NCBI GenBank assembly: GCA_004335835.1 | Contig: RWJK01001341.1 | Coordinates: 1 to 64,000 of the forward strand | DNA from: Scenedesmus sp. ARA3 | Lineage: Eukaryota; Chlorophyta; Chlorophyceae; Sphaeropleales; Scenedesmaceae | DNA length: 64,000 nucleotides | Direction: 5' to 3' | Shown here: positions 23,385 through 36,455 of the stretch, piece after piece | Layout: each line of letters begins with the position of its first letter | Position numbering within the stretch: position 1 is the stretch's first letter | Made by a program: the position numbers and the translations under genes | The notes under the pieces: generated by a model | The model's input: only the letters and a program-made list of their open reading frames with translations | What the model was told of the DNA's origin: nothing | Database searches by the model: none

Positions 23385-25430
23385 GGCAAAAGTATCAATG
23401 CCGCTGCTACCAGGCGTGGTGCGTGCCTGTTGTTCGGATGCTCATTGGGCATTGCTCATGCTGCAAGGGGTCCAACTGTTTGTGCCGTGCATGCAGTAGT
23501 GCTGTTGCTGCTGGGTTGATTATGCACCTGCGTATGCAGAAGCACACGCAGCATTGTTTAACATTTCGCAACGGCCGTTCGACATGACTAGTGTAGGAGG
23601 TACGAGGGATTGGGCTGTAGCCTTGAACTGCATACGTTCAACATTTTACTTGGTGATAAAACACAATGAACGGGTTGATCACGGCCTCAGCACTAGATTC
23701 AACACCCACCTGCACAGGCTCCTTGAAACTACATTCCGTGTGGGGACTGTGTGCTCGTGCAGCGCCTACCCTGAGTTATTGGCTACAGGAAAACGGTTGA
23801 GACTCAAAATCACTCGCTACCAAGCTTGACTTGCAACATCGCCAGCAACTACCATGCAAACCTTCACTAGAGTTATCGGCATCTGCTGTGAGAGGCAAAC
23901 AAGTTGCTGTTGGAGTTTGAAGGCAAGATTAACGACTGCAAGCAAGGCAATTTCAAATCCTCGAGACATAACACTGCCAACCAGTTACTAGGGTTGTGAG
24001 CTCGTTCAGTTTCAGCCTGAAGGCCGGGTGTGACGCCAGGTGCTCATCTCACAGCGCTACAACACTTCTTGCACGACTCTATTCAGCTTCTAGGGCAAGA
24101 CATCGCCCGCCAGCTGCTTCTTCCATGAGCTCAGGCCTAGCTAATGGGCTGAGTGAGCCGCTCACTGTGAGGCTCACCAGTCTCGAGGCTGGAGACAGAG
24201 TTCAAGCAGTAAATATCTACCGCCATTCCACAGGAACCAGCGAAGAGTCCAGTCATAAGACGTCAAACGACTCCCGGGCATTGGCCTGTTCAGACAGGCG
24301 CTGGCCAGGATATCCAATGTTTGGTCCGACCCTGTAGCCAGGGCAGGTGGCATGTCAGGCACTGCTCTTGGCTTCAAGCCGAACTTGTTACAAGACAAGA
24401 TCTGCTCATAGACCGTCATAGCTGTTGCTTTTGACAAAACTGGCACGATTCTTGTTGTTACAAGCAGCCTCATCCCTATCATACAAGCAGGAACGTGGGC
24501 AAGGCCACAGCTTATCTGAGTGCAGCAGTGTGCCTGCAAAAATCAATGGAGTGCAGCGACAATCCTCCGGCCCCGCTCACACATACAATGCAAAGAAGCT
24601 CAATAGCAGGTCACAGGATCCAGTCAGTACGCTTGCAGTCAATGATGCAGCGTGCTGTTTGATTTGTTTGCACAAGCAAGATGCAGCTCGTGAATCCACA
24701 CATGCTGCAAAGTTGGTCACTTCAGGTATCGTCCTTGCCATGTGCGGCCCAGCATCACAATCGCTCATCAGCGTGACGCCAGCCACGTGCATGATAATGT
24801 GTGTCATAGTGCCTAATCAAAACTACTCGCATGGTGCAAATAACATATCTTCTGTGAGACACCACACGACACGTATGCATGCAATCCAGACGCGCTCAAA
24901 ACGTACAAACTTTAAAAGTCAAGGTCGACCAGAGAAGCTGATCACAATCAACATGCCTTATGCCAAGTTTCTGAACAGGGAACAATGATGTAGTCAGCGC
25001 AGTTCCCTGCACAGCCGTCAAGCCCACAGCAGCACAAACTGGCTGCAGCATATCAGCAGTAATGCGCTGGCCTGCAGTCCTCAGCAAGCCGGCGTCCCCC
25101 AGGCCTTCGCCACACAGGCCAATCAACACTAGGGCAAGGAAAGGGCACACAGATGCCACAAACAAAGAAGCTTGCAATCATCAGCAGCCCTGTGCCCTGC
25201 CGTCAGTCACAAGTTAATGGTTCCGGTCAGCAGATGCTGTGTCATCGCATTGTCAGTGTGTGGCAGCTGCCATGACCTGCAGCGAACATAGCAATAAGCA
25301 ATGCCCACTGACACTGCAGCAGCAGGCCACCACAGATCCACGCCACATATGATTGCTGCATGCAAGCAGCCGCCGTCACAGCACGAATTCTTCTGGCAGC
25401 TGAAGCAGAAACCTGGCACAAACAGACTGT
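23385..25430. other. No gene seen
   Basis: About 2 kb upstream of the Gln-rich gene. The composition is more balanced, with few CAG runs. Candidate frames at 23554-23829 (+), 24425-24988 (+) and 24896-25177 (-, hydrophobic N-terminus) have no recognisable family or splice context. The Gln-rich gene's promoter should lie directly above 23384. Confidence 0.45.
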
Positions 25431-25439
25431 CAATGCTGC

Positions 25440-26440
25440 TGTGCCGGCTGTCATTCCACCACCAGTCCTGCTGCAGCCGCGTGAGCCTTCTCCAGGCTAG
25501 TACAGCCCTGCAACTTGCGTGCCAGCTGCTGAAACAGGACTTCAGCGCAGAAGCACACTCCAAATGCTGTTGCGTCGACTACTCCACCACCAGGCCTGCC
25601 GCAGCCGCGTGGGCCTACTCCAGGCTGGTGCAGCCCTTCACCTTGCGCGCCAGCTGCTGCAACTGAACCCCAGCACAGGACCATACTGTCAATGCTGCTG
25701 CGCTGGCCATCACTCCACCACCAGGCCTGCCGCAGCCGCATGAGCTTCCTCCAGGCTGCTGCAGCCCTGCACCTTGCGCTAGCTGCTGCATCAGAAGAAA
25801 CTCGGCACACAAGCATGCTACTAATGCTGTTGCGTTGACTACTCCACCACCAGTCCTGCCGCAGCCGCGTGAGCCTGCTCCAGGCTAGTGCAGCCCTGCA
25901 CCTTGCATGCCAGCTGCTGAAACAGAACCCCAGCACAGAAGCATACCGCCAATTCTGCTTTGCAGGCTGTCACTCCACCATCAGGCCTGCTGCAGCTGCA
26001 TGGGCCTCTTCCAGGCTAGTGCAGCCCTGCACCTTGCGCTAGCTGCTCATCAAAGATCTGGCGCAGAAGCATGCTGCAAATGCTGTGCCTTATCACTCCA
26101 CCACCAGGCCTGCCGCAGCCGCATGCGCCTTCTCCAGGCTGCTGCAGCCCTGCACCTTGCGTGCCAGCTGCTGCAACAGAACCCCAGCACAGAAGCATAC
26201 TGTTAATGCTGCTGTGCCGTATCACTCCACCACCAGGCCTGCCGCAGCCGCCTGCACCTTCTCCAGGCTGGTGCAGCCCTGCACCTTGTGCTAGCTGCTG
26301 CAACAGAACCCCAGCACAGAAGCATACTGCCAATGCTGCTGCTCAGCTACCTTGCGGCTACTCCACCACCAGGCCTGCTGCAGCCGCGTGAGCCTCATCC
26401 AGGCTAGTGCAGCCCTGCACCTTGCGTGCCAGCTGCTGCA
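25440..26440 (-). repeat. Tandem array of 8 terminal-exon copies (~130 bp each)
   Basis: The end of the last exon of the HMG-box gene (LARKVQGCTSLDEAHAAAAG then LVVE and stop) is repeated eight times. Copies are centred near 25455, 25585, 25715, 25848, 25976, 26099, 26229 and 26367. In nearly every copy the frame stays open to VVE and ends there in TGA or TAG. Each unit begins with a TTCTGTTGCAG- or TGCAG-like acceptor and carries a GAACCCCAGCACAGAAGCAT spacer. Copies differ by a few percent to about 15% by eye. Confidence 0.9.
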
Positions 26441-29042
26441 GCTGCGCGCGCTCCTGGTCCAGCAGCCGCTGCACCACCATGCTCAGCTTCAGCCCGGGGC
26501 ACCTGCCGGCAGCAGCAGAGGCAGTGCAGCGACGATGATGCAGTGCAGATGTTAGTGGTTGAGCCTTGCTTGTAGGTGAGCCGGCGCCTGTGCCTAGAAG
26601 CACAGCTGCTCCCCGTCCATGCAGCAGTGCATCCACACAATGCGGAACAATCAGCTCAGATAGCTTGCTACTGTTATGCATACGCTGCGAGTTGGCAGAA
26701 ATATCTGGACAAAAACTTAACATGCACTTCCAGACAGCCGCACCTGATGATGAAGTCCTTCTTGTCCTTGCCCTTGCACTCCTTGTCGTTGGCGTCCAGG
26801 ATCTGCCCAGGCTCCTGCAGCTTGCCTGCAGGGCAGCGGGATGAACACAGAGCACCAACACAGCGAGCCAGCACAAGACGTGTCAGCATAGTGTGGCAAT
26901 AGGCGCGGGGATGACAGTGGGAGAGTTCTGCTGAAGACCGTCGACAAGAGCAAGCTGACACCGCACGACCCTACTTAATTCACATAACACACAGCTAGCA
27001 GTGAACATTCAGCAGCAAAGTAACACAGTTCATACTCACCCAGAAGGTAGCACACCTCCAGCGGGCTCCCCTCCTCCAGCCCTCCAGGTCCAGCTCGTCC
27101 CACAACCACAGTAAAGATATGACACAAAAGTAACGCAATTCAAACTTACCCAGCAGGTAGCACATCTCCAGCGGGCTGCCCTCCTCCAGCCCATCAAGGT
27201 CCAGCTCATTACCCAACCAACAACCAGAACCGACACAAAAGTAACACAGTTCAAACTCACCCAGCAGGTAGCACATCTCCAGCGGGCTGCCCTCCTCCAG
27301 CCCATCAAGGTCCAGCTCATTACCCAACCAACAACCAGAACCGACACAAAAGTAACACAGTTCAAACTCACCCAGCAGGTAGCACATCTCCAGCGGGCTG
27401 CCCTCCTCCAGCCCCTCCAGGTCCAGCTCGTTGCGGCTGGTGCGCGCACGCACTGCCACCCAGAAGCGGTGCACAAACTTCAACACACAAGCAGCAGCAG
27501 CAGCAGCAGCACAAGAGAGGTGACTAGGGGTTTGAAGGCAAATTTGACAGACGCATCATCGACTTTGCCACTAAACCTGCACGATGGTGCTTCCTGAGCT
27601 GTGCAGGCACTGCAGTTGTGATAGTATGGCACCGTGCACGCAGCAGCACATGGCATGCCGGACACGCAACAGCTGCACATCAACAGCATACATCCGCACA
27701 GGCAACTTCACAAATGAAGTCGTGGATGTGCCCACACCTGGTCATACTCCTCCACCATCTCTGGCGACACGGGCAGGTCAGCAGCGCCACCTGTAAGCAT
27801 GCACATACACAGCACCGGCACAACAGACATATCATGGTTAGCTTCATGCAGCTTTCAGGTGTTGCACTCACCAGGCTTCCACGCCTGATAGTGAGCAAGT
27901 CAGAGCACCAGGGTGACTCGAGCAGTACCAGCCTGCTCGCGCACCATGTGTGCGTGCCTGGGCCAGCAACAAACATCAAGCGTGCCTGGGCCAGCAACAA
28001 ACATCAAGGCAGTGGTGTACAATAGTACTAGCACGGGTAACATTCAGTTCATTCAGCCCAAGTCTGTGCCGCTCACCCTCGATGCGCGCGCGCTTGACCT
28101 GGCGCGCATCCATGGTGCGGTACCAGCATCCACTGACAATACACAACACAACTTCAGACACGCCGCTCACCCTCAATGCGTGCGCGCTTGACCTGGCGCG
28201 CGTCCACAGTGCCGTAGTCATCCAGCCCGCAGCCCGCGCGGCGCACCATCAGCAGCTGGCGGCCATCGCTGCCAGTGCTGTGTGCAAACACGCCTGCAGC
28301 AGGGTGCTCGCTCCAGTCCACGTCCTGCAAAGTGCAATAGATATTAGCATTTAGAATGTGCCGCCGATGCAAAACGGATTATAGGATGCCACCATGCAGG
28401 CAGGCGCAGGACACATCAACAAAGCAGATGTTTGAGAAGCGACGCACACTGCACAAGCGCCGTGCGCGGTGTTGTTGTGCATACACAATCGCCAGCCAAC
28501 AGCATCTTCCATTGGTACCCACCAGCCCCGCAAGACGACTCTTGCGGTCCTGCACATTCACCGCCCACACAACACATTGTACACCACACATTCCAAGCAC
28601 AACACAGCAGCGCCAGCTCACCTCCCTGTCGCTCTCCTCGCCGTCATCTGCAGCAGCCTCCTCGCCGCTGCTCTCCTGCTCATCACCCGATGCTGCCGCC
28701 TTCCTGCCGCGCTTGCTGGCCCTGCCGCCAGCCTTGCTGCTGCCGGCCTCGCTGGCAGCAGCCTGCACACGCCAAGTCAGGTATGTGTCAGATGTGTAAC
28801 AGATTGCAACTCCTGCTTGCTGTGTCTCGCACATGCAGCTGCCACAACAGCATGCGCAGCTGGCAGTTGAGCAAGGCAGGGCATACCTGCAAAGCTGTAA
28901 GCAGCATGCCTTTCTGTTTTGCTACAGTGCCACCCAGATAGCCGTCTCCAAGATAACAAAACTTATTATGCCACTGAATAACACACCTTGGGCGCGCGCT
29001 TGGCCTTCAGCGCCTTGTCTGCCTCTGCCTCCTCAGCAGCCT

Positions 29043-29076
<34 letters not shown>

Positions 29077-32000
29077 GTAATAAACCACATGAAGCATAAA
29101 CGCCGCAAATGACGGACCTGATACGTTGCTATTTGCGTCTGCAGGCCACGTGGCTATCAGGCAGAATCAGGCCAGCATTCAGCACCGCTGCTGCCAACAG
29201 AGCACCCAGGCACCGGCCACTACAGGTGCACCGCAGCATGATGGTTGGCTGATGGACTTGAGCATGCTGCTGTTCTTACTGTCCTCACACGAATACCCAA
29301 GCCCACCTGCTTGCAGAACTGCTCGCGGCCCTCTGCCGTGAGCGCCTCCCAGGCCTGGCTGATGATGGTGTTGATGCCTGCGATGTCTGTGGCAGGGTGC
29401 TCCACGCGCGTCTGCACAAACAGCTGCCGGTGGTGCATCTGCGCAGCGTGGCAGTGAGGCAGGCAGGCAGGCAGGGCCAGGTGATGCACGGTTGGTAGTT
29501 ACAAAGTGGCACAGAGCGTTGTTGGTTGCAAGCAGGGGTGCCAGCTCACATGCCACAGTATGCATGACGCAGTACCAGCAGTGCAGATAGTGTAGATGCC
29601 AAGGCAGTTGAGCATAACAGCCAGCCTGCGCCTCAAGCACACAGGGAATCATCACTGGCTGTTTGATTGTAGCGCTCACCTTCTTGCCGCCAGACTCCCA
29701 GGCTGCCTTCTCCTTCTCCGCCTTCTTGGCCGCTGCCTTCTCAGCCTTCTTCTCAGCCCTGCAGCAGCAGCAGCAGCAGCATGCACGAAGGCTTCAGGTA
29801 CAACAGCATAGAGTTGTGTTCAAGCTCAGCATTGCAGCAACAGCTGCGCTGCCTGGGTTGCTCCTCCTGCTGCAGGATCATGCACATCGCAACACACACA
29901 GCAACACATCACAGCAACAGCTTGCTGCTGCCACACTCACTTGGCTGTGTCCTTCTCTGTCTGCTTCTCGCTCCGCTTCTCCTTCTTCTCCTTCTTCTCA
30001 CTCTTCTCTGCCGCCGCCACTGCAGCCTCCTCCTCTGCCGCTGCCTTGCCGTCCTTCTTGCCTTTCTTGCCCTTGGCTGCCTTCAGCTGAGCCACCAGGC
30101 CCTGGTCCATGGCAGCGATCTCTGCGGCCACGCGCACCTTCTCCGCAGCAGCGCGGTCTGCAGGGGGTGCAAAGGGTTGCAGGAGGAAACAGCCCAGAGG
30201 CAGCAGTACTGGGTTAGCAGAGCCAGCGCTACATGAAGTACTAGGCTTGCGGTGTACCGCATGGAACAGGTTGTGCAGCAGGACGCCAGTTTGCAACCCC
30301 ACGCGTGTGTCATCCTGGCAGACAACTGTCCCATCGATGTGATGCTTTGTAACGCATGAATGCCCTGCATAGCGCCTCACCGTTGTATGCGGTCTTCTCC
30401 TCCTCGCTGAGCGCCTTCCACAGCTCGCCCAGCTTGCGGCCCAGCTCGCCAAAGCTGAGCTCGGGGTGGTCCGCTGCAGCAGCACAACAGCCGGCACAGG
30501 TAGATCAACACGCAGTAGCAGCATGATACGGTCAAACAGCTGGGCAAAGCTGAGCTCAGGGTGGTCCGCTGCAGCAGCACAACAGCCGGCACAGGTAGAT
30601 CAACACGCAGTAGCAGCATGATACGGTCAAACAGCTGGGCAAAGCTGAGCTCAGGGTGGTCCGCTGCAGCAGCGCAACAGCAGGCACATGTGGCTCAACA
30701 CAAAGTGTTGGTGCGGCTGGCTACTGCCGAAGTGGAATGGTTGAACAGCTTGCTTGCTGAGCTCAGGGTGGTCTGCTGCAGCAGCAAAGGTGTGAGCCAG
30801 CAGGGGCTAAGACGGTTTGTGCCAGTACAGCGGCAGGGTGGTTAGCAGGGGGTCTGCCAGCAGCGGAGGGCTGGGCGTAGCGCCTGCTGCAGAGAAGTGC
30901 GATGAGTGCAGGAGTGTTGAGCAGCAAGCCGAGGCAGGAGGTGTGCGGGGTGCCATGCAGGGCTCCTGCCAGCTGGAAAAAAGCAGGTCAGGCTGCCGAC
31001 TTGTGGTAGCACACGCCTGTACCCCATCCTGCAAGCTCAACACACATGCAGAACAGGACAACAAATGCAACGCAGCCACCACAAAGAGACGCGCAGTGCC
31101 ACACACCTATCCTCTGCAGCGCTGACTCACCCTTGACCTGTGTGCGCTTGTCATCTGCGAACAGCATGTAGGCGGACTTGGCGGTTGGCAGCTTGCCAAC
31201 TGGGCCCTCAGCCTCGCCGCCTGCAGTAGCTGCTGCTGCTGCCTTCTTTGGTGCTGCCTTCTCCTTCTTCTCCTTGGGCTCCTTGTCAGGCTTGCTGGGC
31301 TTGCTGGCCTTGGGGGCTGCGGGGGTGCTGCTGGCGGCAGCAGCGCCTGCAGGCATTGCAGAGGTAGGAGAAACGGCAGGCACACGTTGATGACTCAGCA
31401 AATATGCGTCACACAGCTGTGTACAGCGGAGGCGGAGAACTGCACTGGAACTCTGCAATATCATGCAATATCCTGCACAAAAGCACACAGCGTCTCTGGG
31501 AAAGCATATGAAAGTGGAGGGAGGCAGACAAAGACAGCGCAATGTACAGCACCGCCTACCTGCTGCTGGAGCTGCAGCCACCGTCAGTGCCTTCTTCTTG
31601 CGCGCTGGCGCTGCCAGTGCTGCAGGTGCCGCTGCCTTCTTGGGCGATGCCGCATCTGCCTCCTTGTCCTCTTCTGCATCTGAGGCAGCACCTGCCAGCT
31701 GCTCAGTCAGCTCCCCAAGGCTGCTCATCACTTCTGCTGCTGCTGTCACCTCCTCATCCTCATCAGCTGCTGCTGCTGCAGCAGCAGCCTCCTCTGCAGG
31801 CTTTGCTGCAGCAGCAGGGCTGGAGGGCTTGGGGGGCTTTGCAGGAGAGGATGCCTCGGACTCCTCTGGTGCTGCTGCTGCTGCTTCTGTTGTTGCGGTG
31901 ATGGTCTCAGAGGGAGCTGCGGCTGGCAGGGCGGGGACTGACACAGTGGCGGGCTTGGCTGGGGCAGTGCTGGCCTGCGAAGCGGCAGCACAAAGAGGCA

Positions 32001-33258
32001 TGTCAGATATGCTGGTGAAGAGCAGCGGCACAAGGGAAGTGCCTGCTGAAGCACAAGTGGGGGGAGCACCCGCAGCAGCTCATGCACCAGGCTGGCATGC
32101 TTGTCCACATGAAAGAAGCAGCAGCCGTAACAGCAGAAATCAAGTGACGCATCGCTGTGGCGGGCGCCATTGGCATGCAACAGAGCAGGTATGCACCTAT
32201 TCACAGCCTCCATCCAGCGCAATGATCATCTAGCAGTAGTTTGGCTCTCCGCACATGTGCGCTCACCTGCTGCACCTTCAGGGTGGGCCGCTTGCCTCCT
32301 GGTGGCATGGTCACGCTGGGCACTGTGAGCTGGCGCTTCTTGGAGCCGATGGCGGGCTTGGCTGGGCCGCCAGAGGCGAGCTTGGCGGGCTGCAGGAAAA
32401 ATTAAGTTGCGGCAACAGCAGGCAGGCAATCATTAGCAACGGCTGCTGATTAGCAGTAGCAGGAGGAGCAGGAGAAGTTGGGATGGTTGTTGTGCGTCAA
32501 CCGCAACAATAGCAGCTTGCAGGAAAGGCACTGCAGGAGACAGGTTAGCATCGCAAGCAGCAGCAGGCTGCTGGCAGTAGCAGCAGCATCACCACATTCT
32601 CAGCACACAGCATGGAAATTCATGAATCCAGCAGAAAAGATAAGGCATGCTCTGCTGTGCTGCAACCAGATAGCATGCTTCTTGCAAGCTCCTGCAAGCA
32701 CCTGGAAGCTCCTGCAAGCCGGCACAGCTGTCCTCCAGCCTGCATAGGTTGCAAATTATGCTTGCAGGACACCTTGGCAGCGTGCTCACCTCCTGCAGGT
32801 CATCTGCTGTCACCTGGTGGGCCTTGGCAGCAGCAGCAGTCTCTGCCTCTTCAGCAGCATCAGGCATAGGGATGTCTGTGGTGGGTTCTGTGACTGCTGC
32901 TGGGGCTTCAATGACCTTCGCTGGTGGCTGGCTGGCAGGTGCATCCTCCATGGCCTCATCCTGCAAAAGGGCAGGTAGGCACAAGAGGTGTAAGTGCTTG
33001 CAGGAAAGCCAGCGTTGGGTCCACCACACAAGTAATGCCAGCCAAGCAGAGTAAACACCTGCAGATAGGGGAGATCGATGTTACCAAGCGTGATAACCCT
33101 GCTGATCATGTTCTTCATTGCTGCAGCAGCGATCCACTGGTACAGTGGGCCTGGCAGCATCGCTGGCGCTGCTTGCAGGAGCTCATGCTGCCCACCTGGT
33201 TTAGCAGCGCATCCAGGTCAGCGTCAATGTCTTCAAAGGTGGTGTCCAGCTGTGACAT
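26358..33258 (-). CDS. HMG-box chromatin-type protein, at least 17 exons
   Basis: Exons inferred (start-end on -): 33258-33196, 32960-32790, 32389-32267, 31974-31560, 31346-31131, 30473-30381, 30157-29941, 29758-29680, 29438-29307, 29040-28987, 28762-28622, 28324-28171, an unresolved short exon near 27880, 27790-27738, 27477-27372, 26825-26744, 26502-26358. Phases agree except around the unresolved exon. It starts MSQLDTTFEDIDADLDALLN and is then acidic/Ala-rich. An HMG box spans three exons (TAKSAYMLFADDKRTQVK, DHPELSFGELGRKLGELWKA, EEKTAYNDRAAAEK). A Lys-rich stretch, a weak second HMG-like helix set (RQLFVQTRVEHPATDIAGIN) and an acidic/basic tail follow. The C-terminal third (DVDWSEHPAAG, RFWVAVRARTSRNELDLEGL, ILDANDKECKGKDKKDFIIR) looks conserved but I cannot name it. 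Four exon edges are duplicated. Likely nuclear DNA-binding. Confidence 0.75.
27030..27440 (-). repeat. HMG gene exon tail array (4 copies, ~111 bp)
   Basis: The tail of the exon ending at 27372 (NELDLEGLEEGSPLEMCYLL) with its GTGAGT-type donor recurs at about 27260, 27149 and 27039, period 110-111 bases, together with ~45 bases of intron (GAACTGTGTTACTTTTGTGT). The copy farthest from the true exon is the most diverged. Confidence 0.92.
28065..28216 (-). repeat. HMG gene exon tail duplicated once
   Basis: The exon end encoding TVDARQVKRARIE and its GTGAGCGGC donor (28171-28216) is repeated at about 28073-28118 with MDARQVKRARIE and the same donor. Confidence 0.88.
30441..30785 (-). repeat. 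HMG gene exon head array (3-4 copies, ~98 bp)
   Basis: The acceptor and start of the HMG-box exon (DHPELSFGEL) with ~65 bases of upstream intron are repeated at about 30441-30537, 30540-30635 and 30638-30730. A diverged fragment lies near 30755-30785. Copies two and three read HPELSFAQL. Confidence 0.9.
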
Positions 33259-34127
33259 CTTGACTTGCGAAGTGGTTCAACTAGTAGCTGTGGGTGGGCT
33301 TGTCCTTGAGCTTGAGTGGTCAACAGGGCATGAGGCAGCTGACTGTCCTGCAAGGCGGTGCAAGCAAAGCAGCGGGTGTGAGCGAAAGATAGGTAGCACC
33401 ATTGATTGATGGTTAGCTAAACAAGGCAGACAGCAACTCCAGGGCTTTGCATGTTCGTAGCATCCTCCTGTCAAGTGTGGGCTGAGACCTGCTGCTGCGG
33501 CAGCACCACTGCTGCCTACAACTGGCTTTGCTTCCTGTGAGGGTGTGAACGTGGCGTGATGCTGTCAACCGAACCTTATATCCTATTGCCTCTGATACTG
33601 CGAACTCAATAAGCTGTTCATGGCTTGCAAAGCCGATTTCCAGCTGCCAAGGTGTGGCTGTGTTGAGTTCTGAACGCTGTTCTGGCAGTTCAGCACCCTT
33701 TTGCTGTCTCTCATAGAGAATTCTTGCACTATAAGTAAGCTTTCAGCTACATCTCACCCAAGCGTGCGGGTCTGCGTGATGCCTACGATCGCTGCGGTCG
33801 TGGTGTGCGGAAAGATACAAATGAGGTGCGGCACAAAGGTGAAACGTCCGTCAGGATGCCACGAGTTGCAAGCAAAGCAATGCCGACTGTTTGGTCGCAA
33901 GCTATATGTATGGGCAACAACCTCGGAAGAACTAGGGTTTGGATTCAATTCAAACATGGTACGTGAGACCTAGAGCACAGATCATAACAGGCTCGCCGGC
34001 TGTTTCAGCTTATCGTGTGAAGCGATAAACCAATCTCACCTACGCACGTCTTACAGTTGTTTAAACCCTATGCGCAGCACTCTGTGTCCCGCAGGTCCAT
34101 GGCAGCAGCTGCTGCTTCTGCTCCTGC
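33259..34127. promoter_or_regulatory. Promoter region of HMG-box gene and 3' flank of RCC1-sulfotransferase gene
   Basis: No gene is seen in this 869-base interval. It should contain the promoter of the - strand HMG-box gene. Two telo-box-like motifs (AAACCCTA) occur, at 33933-33940 (inverted) and 34063-34070. TTACA at 34052-34056, TGTAA on -, is a good poly(A) signal 72 bases past the sulfotransferase stop. Confidence 0.5.
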
Positions 34128-36410
34128 TCATCTTCCATTTTGTCCCAGGTCCAGCCACAGCCATCTGCAGTCGCCTTGAAGTGCGTCAGCAAGCTCCCTG
34201 TTGAACGGGGCATAGAACTCACGCAGCAGCTGCCGAGTGTCATTCCGCATGGGCGGGTAGCTTTTGGTGTTCTGCGCTGCTGCGCTCAGCATAGCCTGCC
34301 AGGATGCTGTTTCTGGTTGAGGGACATCCAGGAATTGCAGCACTGCCTCCAGGTGCTGTGGCAGTGCTGCCTTGTAGTCCTCATACCGCAGGAGCAGCAG
34401 CTGGTGCCGGGGGAAGTGTGCTAGCCAGTCCTGATGGGGCAGCCACAGCAGAGGATATGAGAGCAGCCCAGCAGCAGGGTTATATAAGAGTGCGCAGGCA
34501 GCGGCAGTCAAATAAGCAGCTCAGTGGCAGTGCTATGTGCTTTACATCAACACAGTGGCTCACATGCTGCAGCAGCTGCAGCACCTGCAAAACTTCTGCA
34601 GCTTGAAGCTGCATGAGCTCACCTGCAGGAACTGAGAGTACATGCCTTTCACCAACTGCTGCGGGTTGTAGCGGCGCACACATGTTGCCAGGTCAGCAGC
34701 CGCCACACAGTCGCGCCACTGCTGCATCTCACGCAGCGCATGCGCATGGAAGTCATCAGCTGTTGGTTGGAGCTGCTCCTTCTCCCACCACCTGCAGCAG
34801 CAGCAGCAACAGCGAGAACACAAGAAATGGCACACGCGTATGACAACGGCCAAGCAGAGAGTGTCGGGCCTTGCCAAAATGTTCAAGTTCTCCACACTTG
34901 ATGCCAGCAGTGACGGTGCTCCACGCTGGGCTGCTGCAATCGCACAAGCAATGTCAGACAACGCTGCTCCTGCAAGCTACCGCTGATGCCTGCAGTTCCT
35001 GCAAGCGATTGATTCCTGCAAGACGTTCAGGACGACACAGCCATTCAACAACATCACACCTGTCATTGCAATCAATTGATTGCCTGTTGCAGCACAGGCA
35101 ACCAACAAACATGCCCAACGCGTCGCTTCCAAAAACACCAAAGCTGCACTCACCTATAATAATGGTATGCAGAGTAGTAGCGGTCCACTGGGTCCCTCAG
35201 CATAACAATCAGCCGCAGGTACGGCTGCGCCTCCCTCAGCAAAGCAGGCATGCTGGCATTTAAACCAGCACTGCCGGCCCAATCTGCCCAGGGCTTATCG
35301 CCCCTAAAACCCCGCAGGTACACGCCGTTTGCACTTGTAAATGTGTTGCTGCTCGCCTCGCCGGTTATAGCATCAGGCCTGCTGCGGATGAGGTCTGCTG
35401 CCCTGCTGAACAAGTTGATGTAGGCTTGAAAGTCGCTGGAAGGGCCGGCAGTGCAGCCGCCCTTGGCTGGCGGGTAGGGACACTCGTCCCAGAAGTGGGG
35501 TCCCTGCAAGTGCAAAATGACATGAACTAGAAAGAGCAGCACAAGTGGCGTGCTGCTAATGCTGTAATGGGTACGAGCCTGCATATACAAAATCACATTC
35601 TGTACGAGCCCAGCATGTGAAGCATCAACTGTGTACAGTCTCTAGATCGTGCCAATGCCAAGAGTACCAGCGGTGTAGCTGCTCACAGGCCAACAGCATG
35701 GGCCTTTATTGAAGGGCAGTGCTGCCTTCAAGGCGCAGGTCATTGCACAGATCAGCACCATCCATATGATGATTTGCCCTGGACTGTGCAGCCACCTTGC
35801 GTCAATGTCTGGCTAAGATGCACGGGACAAGGGAGTAACAGCTCATCTAGCCATTACTACACTTGTACGTTCTGGCAGCATATTTGAGCTCCTCTGTGCC
35901 ACCACTGTCACCAGCCCCTCACCTTGTTGGTTGCCGCCAAGATTTGCTTGTGCAGCGTCAGCCTGTGGTACAGGTCAGTGGTGCCGCACTTGCTCACTCC
36001 AATGACATTAAAGTAAGGCAGGCAGGACAGCCCCGGCCCCAGCCCTCCCCAGCAGGGGTTCCTGTGCTGCGTGTTGTACAGCTTCGGCAGCAGTGCAAAC
36101 ACGTCGGGGGATAGTCCGACCAGCTGATTATGCCAGGGGCTGGGGCTCCAGGAAGCCCATGCATCTCTGGGGAGGGAAAGGTTGGGAGCTTGCTTGGGCA
36201 GGTAGCTAGTGTGCCAGTCGGAAGGCAGCTTGCCAGGGGTGCTGCAAGCACTGCTGCTGCTGCTACTGCTAGCAGCTGCTTCAGTTGAACTCTGCTGATG
36301 CGCGATGTGCTGGTTTGCTGGCGCTACTGCTGCCACATCCCTGCCTGCAGCAGAGGCTATTTCTGTTGTTGCTGTGTCAGCAGGGCGTGCAGACACAACA
36401 GCAACCGTGC

Positions 36411-36455
<45 letters not shown>

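Noticed and set aside
25440..26440. CRISPR-like direct repeat array
   Set aside because: Units are ~130 bp, coding, and derived from the adjacent exon. There are no short repeats with unique spacers, and the genome is eukaryotic.
27030..27440. BAH domain in the HMG-box gene
   Set aside because: The NELDLEGLEEGSPLEMCY region briefly suggested it, but the expected BAH motifs are absent.
26358..33258. Assignment as the FACT subunit SSRP1
   Set aside because: It has an HMG box and acidic/basic regions, but I see no SSRP1 PH-like domains or POB3-type N-terminus, and the C-terminal third does not fit.
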